From Lentilactobacillus kosonis (lineage in GTDB: Bacteria > Bacillota > Bacilli > Lactobacillales > Lactobacillaceae), in NCBI RefSeq assembly GCF_003864335.1, contig NZ_BEXA01000006.1, forward strand, positions 31,810 to 95,809: DNA of 64,000 nucleotides, written 5' to 3'. The notes below the pieces were generated by a model. It saw only the letters and a list, made by a program, of their open reading frames with translations, had not been told where the DNA came from and did not search any database. Below are positions 59,290 to 64,000 of the stretch, piece by piece. The first letter of the stretch is position 1, and each line of letters opens with the position of its first letter. Both the position numbers and the translations under genes were made by a program.

Positions 59290-61650
59290 ATGATTAATTC
59301 TAAGTACAATTGGCAAGTTGCAACCAAGCAATCAAATCCACAGTTAGTTACTCAATTTGTAGACCAACTAGGGGTTAGTGAATTAATTGCTAACATCTTG
59401 ATTGCGAAGGGCATTGATAGTATTGATGATGCCAAGCATTTTTTAACTCCAGATATTAATGATTTACATGATCCATATTTACTGCCAGACATGCAAAAGG
59501 CGGTAGAAAGGATTCAAACAGCAATTGCGAATGCTGAACAGATTACGGTGTATGGCGATTATGACGCTGACGGCATCACGAGTACTACTATTATGTCGGA
59601 AGCGATTGAAGACTTGGGTGGGAATGTGGATGTATATGTTCCTAACCGGTTTACAGATGGATATGGACCAAATAATCAGGCGTTTGAAACTATCATTAAT
59701 GGTGGGACTACTCTAATGATTACGGTTGATAATGGGGTGGCCGGAAATGAGTCAATAGATCTGGCCAATAAATTAGGTTGTGATGTGATTGTTACTGATC
59801 ATCATGACCTACCTGAAGTATTGCCTAATGCTTATGCTATTGTGCATCCACGAGTAGCAGCCGCAGATGGCAAGCTGTATCCATTTGGGATGTTATCTGG
59901 AGCCGGGGTTGCCTTTAAAGTTGCAACTGCGCTGTTAGAAGAGGTTCCATACGATTTATTGGATATTGCTGCCATCGGGACAGTGGCCGACGTTGTGTCG
60001 TTAACCGATGAGAACCGAGTGATCGTTTCGTTCGGGATACAAGCGATTCAAAATACCCAGCGTCCAGGGTTACTAGCACTGTTAAAGCAAGCTAAGGTAA
60101 ATCTTGGGACATTTAATGAACAAGATATTGGTTTTGCATTAGCACCACGTTTGAATTCTTTAGGGAGAATGGGTGACGCAAGGGTTGGTGTTGACCTGTT
60201 GCATACATTCGATGAGGAAGAGGCTCAAGAAATTGCTAACTTTGCTGATCACCAAAACGATGAGCGCAAAAAATTAGTTGATGAATTCTTTGCAAAATCT
60301 GTCGATATGATTGAAGCCGACGAAGAACATCGAGATGCCTCAGTTACGGTTGTTGTGGGCGAAGGATGGCATCAGGGGGTACTAGGGATTGTTGCTAGCA
60401 GGTTAGTCGATCAGTACCAGCGCCCAGCAATTGTTTTAACCACATTAGTTGATTCAAAAGAGGTTAAGGGATCAGGGAGAAGTATCTCTAATTTTGATTT
60501 ATTTGCAGCAATTGATCCAATTCGTGAACAAATGATTGGTTTCGGTGGTCACCATTCAGCAGTTGGCTTAACAATGTCAGCCGATCGAGTTTCAATATTA
60601 AGAGAGCAATTAGGCAAAGCTGCCCAGGAGCAACGGTTGGATTTAACATCCAAACCCACTAAAATTATCACAGCGAAAGTTAATATTGATGGGGTTACCG
60701 ATGCTTTTTATCAGGACTTACGTAAATTAGCTCCATTTGGTGAAGACAATCTTGAACCAATTTTTGAATTTAATTTTAATGAAGTGGTTGAAGTTAAACG
60801 AATTGGGCAGGATTCATCACATCTTAAATTTGCAATTAAAGGGAATCAAAATCAGATAGCGGCCATTGCTTTTAAACTTGGCCATTATGCTGAGGAACTT
60901 GCAAATCAAACATGTACTACAAAAATTATTGGTGAACTAGGTGCTAATACTTGGCGTAACCGAACTAATCTGCAGATTATGGTGGAAGATATTGATCAAA
61001 TTATGCCGCCAATTGTTGATTTAAGGACTAATCAATTGCACACTAAGATGTTCACTAACTCTGGGACGTATGTCTTTTTCCACGATTCTATCAAACGTCA
61101 GTTAGCATCAGTGGTGCCTGAATCTGGGGATGCGTATTTGTTTACAGATTTAGTTAATCAAAATACTCATTCAAATACGTTGTTTGTTGTCGACTGTCCA
61201 GATACAGTTGATGATTTAAAGGCAGTTTTAGAAAGTACAAGGCCCACTACGACCATCTTTTATTTATATAAAAAACAGATGGTTTCAAAAATAGGGATGC
61301 CAGAAAGACAATCTTATGCTAAACTATTTAAGTTCGTTTCAAGTCATCGAGATTTTGACATAGTTAATCAATTAAACCAGGCTGCTCAGGGCTTAAAGCT
61401 AGATAAGCGGTCATTAGCGTTTATGATTAAGGTGTTTTTGGAACTGGGATTTGTTTCACGGTCTGGGAATGTTATTAAACTAAATCCCAATCCTGAGAGC
61501 AAGCAGCTACAAATGGCGCCTAGTTATCAACTCCGTGAAAAGCAGATTGACGCAGAACAACACCTATTGTTAGCAAACACAAGTGAATTAGTCAGTTTCG
61601 TTTCGCAATATTTAGAAACTGATGAAAGGAAGAAATTAAATGGCAATTGA
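59290..61650 (+). CDS. recJ: Single-stranded-DNA-specific exonuclease RecJ
   Basis: 786 residues, unbroken. 5'-3' exonuclease in recombination and repair. DHH motifs: [33 protein letters not shown]1 domain: [16 protein letters not shown] and [14 protein letters not shown]. An OB domain and a long Firmicutes-specific C-terminal part (about residues 560-786) follow. The stop overlaps the start of apt by 11 bases, an arrangement conserved in Firmicutes. Confidence 0.97.
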   Translation: MINSKYNWQVATKQSNPQLVTQFVDQLGVSELIANILIAKGIDSIDDAKHFLTPDINDLHDPYLLPDMQKAVERIQTAIANAEQITVYGDYDADGITSTTIMSEAIEDLGGNVDVYVPNRFTDGYGPNNQAFETIINGGTTLMITVDNGVAGNESIDLANKLGCDVIVTDHHDLPEVLPNAYAIVHPRVAAADGKLYPFGMLSGAGVAFKVATALLEEVPYDLLDIAAIGTVADVVSLTDENRVIVSFGIQAIQNTQRPGLLALLKQAKVNLGTFNEQDIGFALAPRLNSLGRMGDARVGVDLLHTFDEEEAQEIANFADHQNDERKKLVDEFFAKSVDMIEADEEHRDASVTVVVGEGWHQGVLGIVASRLVDQYQRPAIVLTTLVDSKEVKGSGRSISNFDLFAAIDPIREQMIGFGGHHSAVGLTMSADRVSILREQLGKAAQEQRLDLTSKPTKIITAKVNIDGVTDAFYQDLRKLAPFGEDNLEPIFEFNFNEVVEVKRIGQDSSHLKFAIKGNQNQIAAIAFKLGHYAEELANQTCTTKIIGELGANTWRNRTNLQIMVEDIDQIMPPIVDLRTNQLHTKMFTNSGTYVFFHDSIKRQLASVVPESGDAYLFTDLVNQNTHSNTLFVVDCPDTVDDLKAVLESTRPTTTIFYLYKKQMVSKIGMPERQSYAKLFKFVSSHRDFDIVNQLNQAAQGLKLDKRSLAFMIKVFLELGFVSRSGNVIKLNPNPESKQLQMAPSYQLREKQIDAEQHLLLANTSELVSFVSQYLETDERKKLNGN

Positions 61651-62158
61651 TTTTACACAGTATATAGCTTCTTACGAAAACTACCCTGAACCTGGAGTGC
61701 TCTTTAGAGATATTTCTCCACTGCTTGAAAACGGGGATGCTTATAAAGCTGCTACCAATGAAATCGTCAAGTTTGCTCGTGAACGTGACGTCGACATGGT
61801 TGTTGGACCAGAAGCTCGGGGATTTATTGTAGGTTGTCCTGTAGCTAATGAACTTGGAATTGGTTTTTCACCTGCTCGTAAGCAAGATAAGTTACCTGGT
61901 GAAGTAATTACTGCAAGTTATGATCTTGAGTATGGCCAAGCTAGCCTTTGCTTACGTAAAGATGCGATTAAGAAGGGCCAACGTGTGTTGGTTACCGATG
62001 ATTTGCTGGCAACTGGTGGAACCATTGATGCTACTATTAGAATGGTTGAAGAACTTGGTGGGATCGTCGTTGGAACTGCATTTATTATTGAACTAAAAGA
62101 TTTAAAAGGTCGCGACAAGATCGCAGACTATGACATTTTAAGCTTGGTTACTTATTAA
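61640..62158 (+). CDS. apt: Adenine phosphoribosyltransferase
   Basis: 172 residues. Salvages adenine to AMP with PRPP. The PRPP motif is [15 protein letters not shown], and PEARGFI and the N-terminal [15 protein letters not shown] are typical. It would use adenine released by MtnN at the other end of the window. GGAAGAAA precedes the start inside recJ. A terminator follows. Confidence 0.97.
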   Translation: MAIDFTQYIASYENYPEPGVLFRDISPLLENGDAYKAATNEIVKFARERDVDMVVGPEARGFIVGCPVANELGIGFSPARKQDKLPGEVITASYDLEYGQASLCLRKDAIKKGQRVLVTDDLLATGGTIDATIRMVEELGGIVVGTAFIIELKDLKGRDKIADYDILSLVTY

Positions 62159-62165
62159 TTAAGCT

Positions 62166-62192
62166 AAAAAGCACTCGAGTGAGTGCTTTTTT
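62166..62192 (+). terminator. Terminator after apt
   Basis: AAAAAGCACTC (62166-62176) pairs with GAGTGCTTTTT (62181-62191), then more T. Confidence 0.9.
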
Positions 62193-62251
62193 TATGCAAA
62201 AATTACCAATGTGGTATTATTTTGGTATAAGAGTAAGGGGAGGCGTACATC

Positions 62252-62479
62252 GTGGAACTAACAGAAACAGATTATAATATTTTAAAGGCAATTCAGTCAG
62301 GTAGAGTGGAATCGGGAACTAGTCCAAGCCATTTTGTCGATTATTGTGATAATGTAATTGGCGGTGATCCGCGCCCATTGATTGCAGAAGGGTACATTAA
62401 CGCTGATCGATTTATAAATGGTTTAACTGATAAGGGTACGCAAGCTATCGCAGATTATGAAAAAGCACATAGCAAGTAA
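62252..62479 (+). CDS. Small hypothetical protein (75 residues)
   Basis: Unrecognised family. The pattern ETDYNILKAIQSGRVESG, then LIAEGYINADRF and LTDKGTQAIADYEK resembles a short winged-helix fold, where the last part would be the wing and C-terminal helix. It might bind nucleic acid, but lacks a clear recognition helix. GTG 62252 follows GGGGAGG. An extended -10 (TGGTATAAG, 62223-62231) just upstream may drive it. Confidence 0.7.
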   Translation: MELTETDYNILKAIQSGRVESGTSPSHFVDYCDNVIGGDPRPLIAEGYINADRFINGLTDKGTQAIADYEKAHSK

Positions 62480-62489
62480 TTTTGACATA

Positions 62490-62526
62490 AAAAAACGGGC
62501 TAGCCAATGAGACTAGTCCGTTTTTT
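62490..62526 (+). terminator. Terminator after the 75-residue gene
   Basis: AAAAAACGGGCTAG (62490-62503) pairs with CTAGTCCGTTTTTT (62513-62526) with one G-U pair. On the opposite strand it also lies just beyond the tRNA gene. Confidence 0.9.
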
Positions 62527-62533
62527 ATTTTTA

Positions 62534-62622
62534 AGGTGAGTACAGGAATTGAACCTGCGCGCCCGTTCAACACGGGTTCGCCGGATTTCGAGTCCGGTGC
62601 ATTACCACTCTGCCAACTCACC
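62534..62622 (-). tRNA. tRNA-Ser (anticodon CGA)
   Basis: Read on the minus strand. Acceptor arms GGTGAGT and ACTCACC pair fully. D arm GCA/TGC encloses GAGTGGTAA. The anticodon stem CCGGA/TCCGG presents CTCGAAA, so the anticodon is CGA, reading UCG. A long class II variable arm (CCCGT/ACGGG) confirms serine. The T arm GCAGG/CCTGT encloses TTCAATT. No CCA is encoded; the base after the acceptor is T, where bacterial tRNA-Ser usually has G. RNase Z, encoded 4 kb upstream, would process it. Confidence 0.93.
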
Positions 62623-62634
62623 ACAACAACCATA

Positions 62635-62663
62635 ATTATATCAATCTGAGTTATGGTTGTAAA
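62635..62663 (-). promoter_or_regulatory. Promoter of tRNA-Ser
   Basis: On the minus strand TTTACA (62663-62658), 17-bp spacer and extended TGA plus TATAAT (62640-62635), about 13 bp before the tRNA 5' end. A 10-bp inverted repeat (62626-62635 with 62651-62660) overlaps it. Confidence 0.7.
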
Positions 62664-62679
62664 TCGTAATTTGATAAAT

Positions 62680-63320
62680 TTAGGAATTTGATAACTTACT
62701 TTTTATAAATCCGAACACAGCCGGAATTAGAGAAACCAATACAATTCCAATTACTACCATTGAGAAATGTTCTTTAACAAATGGAATATTACCAAAGAAA
62801 TGACCACCGCCACAGCAAATAATTACCCAAGTAATGCAAGCGGGGATATTATATTTGGCAAATCTTTGGTAGGAAAATTGGATGTTGCAGCAACAAATGG
62901 TACTAGTGTGCGGATGATTGGCATGAATCTAGCTAAGAAGATCGCCCATGCCCCATACTTATCAAAAAAGTTGCGGGCATTTTGAAGATTCTTCTCTTTA
63001 ATGAACCTTCCCAACACAGGATGCTTAGGAATCAATTCGCCAAATTTTCTTCCAAGATAGAAATTTAGTGAGTCCCCACAAATTGAAGCAACTAAGAACA
63101 GGAATACGAATCCCCAAGGATGGAGTCCATAATCTGGATTAGCAGCTAAAGCTGAAGCAGCGAACAATAACGAATCACCAGGTAAGAATGGAAGAATTAC
63201 AGCCCCAGTCTCAATGAAGATAACTGCAAACAGTATTAGGTAAGTCCAGTTACCAAAAGTTGTGACAATGTTTACTAGATGATTATCGATGTGGAGAACA
63301 AAATCGATTAATGTACTCAA
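62680..63320 (-). CDS. DedA family membrane protein (frameshifted)
   Basis: Polytopic protein of the DedA/SNARE-associated family, implicated in lipid (undecaprenyl or phospholipid) translocation. The first 150 residues are intact (FIETGAVILPFLPGDSLLF; FYLGRKFGELIPKHPVLG; ARFMPIIRTLVPFVAATSNF). The open frame then stops early at 62823. Adding one base to the plus-strand A-run at 62850-62852 restores KDFAKYNIPACITWVIICC and the last two helices and ends at 62680, giving 213 residues, the normal length. TTG 63320 follows AAAGGGA. Confidence 0.88.
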
Positions 63321-63417
63321 AAAATCAGTCCCTTTAATGTTTAGTTACTATAATACCAAAAACCGTTGGAATAAAATTAAAATGGCGTAGTGTTTATAAA
63401 AAAGTAAACTTTTGGCA

Positions 63418-63447
63418 TTGGACACTTAGTATGAAAGCAAGTAAAAT
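63418..63447 (+). promoter_or_regulatory. Promoter of cvfD
   Basis: TTGGAC (63418-63423), 18-bp spacer and TAAAAT (63442-63447), 26 bp before the start. Confidence 0.6.
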
Positions 63448-63473
63448 GTTTTTAAGTTAGGAGGCGATGTTTA

Positions 63474-63854
63474 ATGAAACCAAAAGTCGGTATGATTATG
63501 CAAGTTAAGGTTACAGGAGTTCAATCTTATGGTGCATTTGTAGATATCATGGGTGAGTATCGAGGCTTAATTCATATTTCTGAATGCAGAGAAGGATATG
63601 TAACTGATATTCATGACTTGTTTTCAATTGGGGATGTTGTTGAAGCAGTTATTATCGATATTGATGAATATACTGGACGAATTAGTTTATCTACTAGGGT
63701 TAATAACGTTGATTTTAAGGTATTAGATCAACATTTACGGCCAAATCGCCAGTCTCAGAATTATTGGACTAACTATCATTTAAACTCGGGTTTTGCACCA
63801 ATTGAGGCAAGTCGTAAATCATGGTTACGGGATGCCCGAAAGAAATTTGAATAA
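63474..63854 (+). CDS. cvfD: S1 domain RNA-binding protein (CvfD/GSP13 type)
   Basis: 126 residues. One S1 domain occupies residues 1-72 (GMIMQVKVTGVQSYGAFVDI; GLIHISECREGYVTDIHDLF; YTGRISLSTR). A basic tail rich in Arg, Asn and Trp follows. Related to B. subtilis YugI (general stress protein 13) and streptococcal CvfD, which binds ribosomes or RNA and modulates gene expression after transcription. AGGAGGCGA precedes the start. It is monocistronic. Confidence 0.9.
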   Translation: MKPKVGMIMQVKVTGVQSYGAFVDIMGEYRGLIHISECREGYVTDIHDLFSIGDVVEAVIIDIDEYTGRISLSTRVNNVDFKVLDQHLRPNRQSQNYWTNYHLNSGFAPIEASRKSWLRDARKKFE

Positions 63855-63870
63855 ATTTTCAAAAATAGGC

Positions 63871-63899
63871 TTGACCGATGCGCTGATACTTGGTAAACT
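63871..63899 (+). promoter_or_regulatory. Promoter of a gene beyond the window
   Basis: TTGACC (63871-63876), 17-bp spacer and TAAACT (63894-63899), with extended TGG. No coding region follows inside the last 100 bases, which are plain AT-rich sequence. Confidence 0.6.
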
Positions 63900-64000
63900 T
63901 ATTTTCGTTGCTTAATTAGTAACGCAAAAGAAACACCAAACAAATCAAACAAAATTTAAAAATTAATTTCAAATTTGTTCTTGATTTTAAATTCAAAACC

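Noticed and set aside
62445..62633. Minus-strand 62-residue frame
   Set aside because: It covers the tRNA-Ser gene and a terminator, so it is not coding.

Overview
The window is a core-chromosome segment of a low-GC Gram-positive bacterium, almost certainly a member of the Lactobacillaceae. Evidence: AT-rich codon use, AGGAGG-type ribosome binding sites, RNase J1 and J2, RpoY, FtsW-YlbG-RsmD-CoaD-SepM, ComEA/EB/EC, a DUF1831 protein, ClpX-YsxC, and gene order like that known for Lactiplantibacillus and relatives (pdhABCD, UPF0223, inositol monophosphatase, typA, ftsW; rpsO, rnjB, tuf, tig, clpX, ysxC). I cannot name the species. I see no prophage, insertion sequence, CRISPR array, toxin-antitoxin pair or defence island.

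Layout. 1-8.7 kb: end of ileS, a cold-shock-like protein, Nudix hydrolase, mtnN, cysteine desulfurase, DUF1831, ilvE, mnmA, a histidine phosphatase and a TPR protein. 8.7-14.8 kb: recD2, a degenerate PRPP synthetase paralogue, an aldo/keto reductase, a LacI-type regulator and a small coiled-coil protein. 14.7-20.1 kb, mostly minus strand: ADP-ribosylglycohydrolase, diacylglycerol kinase, rpoY-rnjA and def. 20.2-26.5 kb: pdhABCD, then UPF0223 and inositol monophosphatase. 26.6-36.9 kb: typA, ftsW, ylbG, rsmD, coaD, sepM-like protease, comEA-EB-EC and holA. 37-45.8 kb: rpsT (minus), rpsO, rnjB, a TPR-like protein, tuf, tig, clpX, ysxC and a MazG-like protein. 45.9-51.3 kb: argGH and a glutamine/arginine-type ABC transporter, both preceded by ARG-box-like repeats. 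51.4-63.9 kb: uvrC, obg, an OatA-like acetyltransferase, a lipoprotein gene pair, rnz, lapA, recJ, apt, tRNA-Ser(CGA), dedA and cvfD.

A dominant feature is the number of single-base frameshifts. At least 16 genes are broken, including the normally essential obg and the housekeeping genes tig, clpX, typA, mnmA, uvrC and recD2. Nearly every break is one base missing from a homopolymer, and the reading frame resumes with fully conserved protein sequence. Restoring the bases gives normal family lengths (for example TypA 611, Obg 429, tig product 442 residues). I read this as sequencing or assembly error rather than gene decay, and give each such gene as one feature spanning both sides of the break.

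The most interesting biology is (i) a PRPP synthetase-like protein that has lost the catalytic-loop Lys/Arg motif and the PRPP-loop glycine, (ii) tandem ARG-box-like sites shared by argGH and the adjacent transporter, (iii) a 9-bp inverted repeat across the promoter of the UPF0223 operon, with related half-sites in front of pdhA, (iv) an identical 11-base extended -10 element in front of both RNase J operons, (v) an rpsO leader structure, (vi) a hairpin overlapping the ribosome binding site of a small orphan gene and (vii) a possible 26-residue membrane peptide. I found no convincing wholly new multi-gene system.
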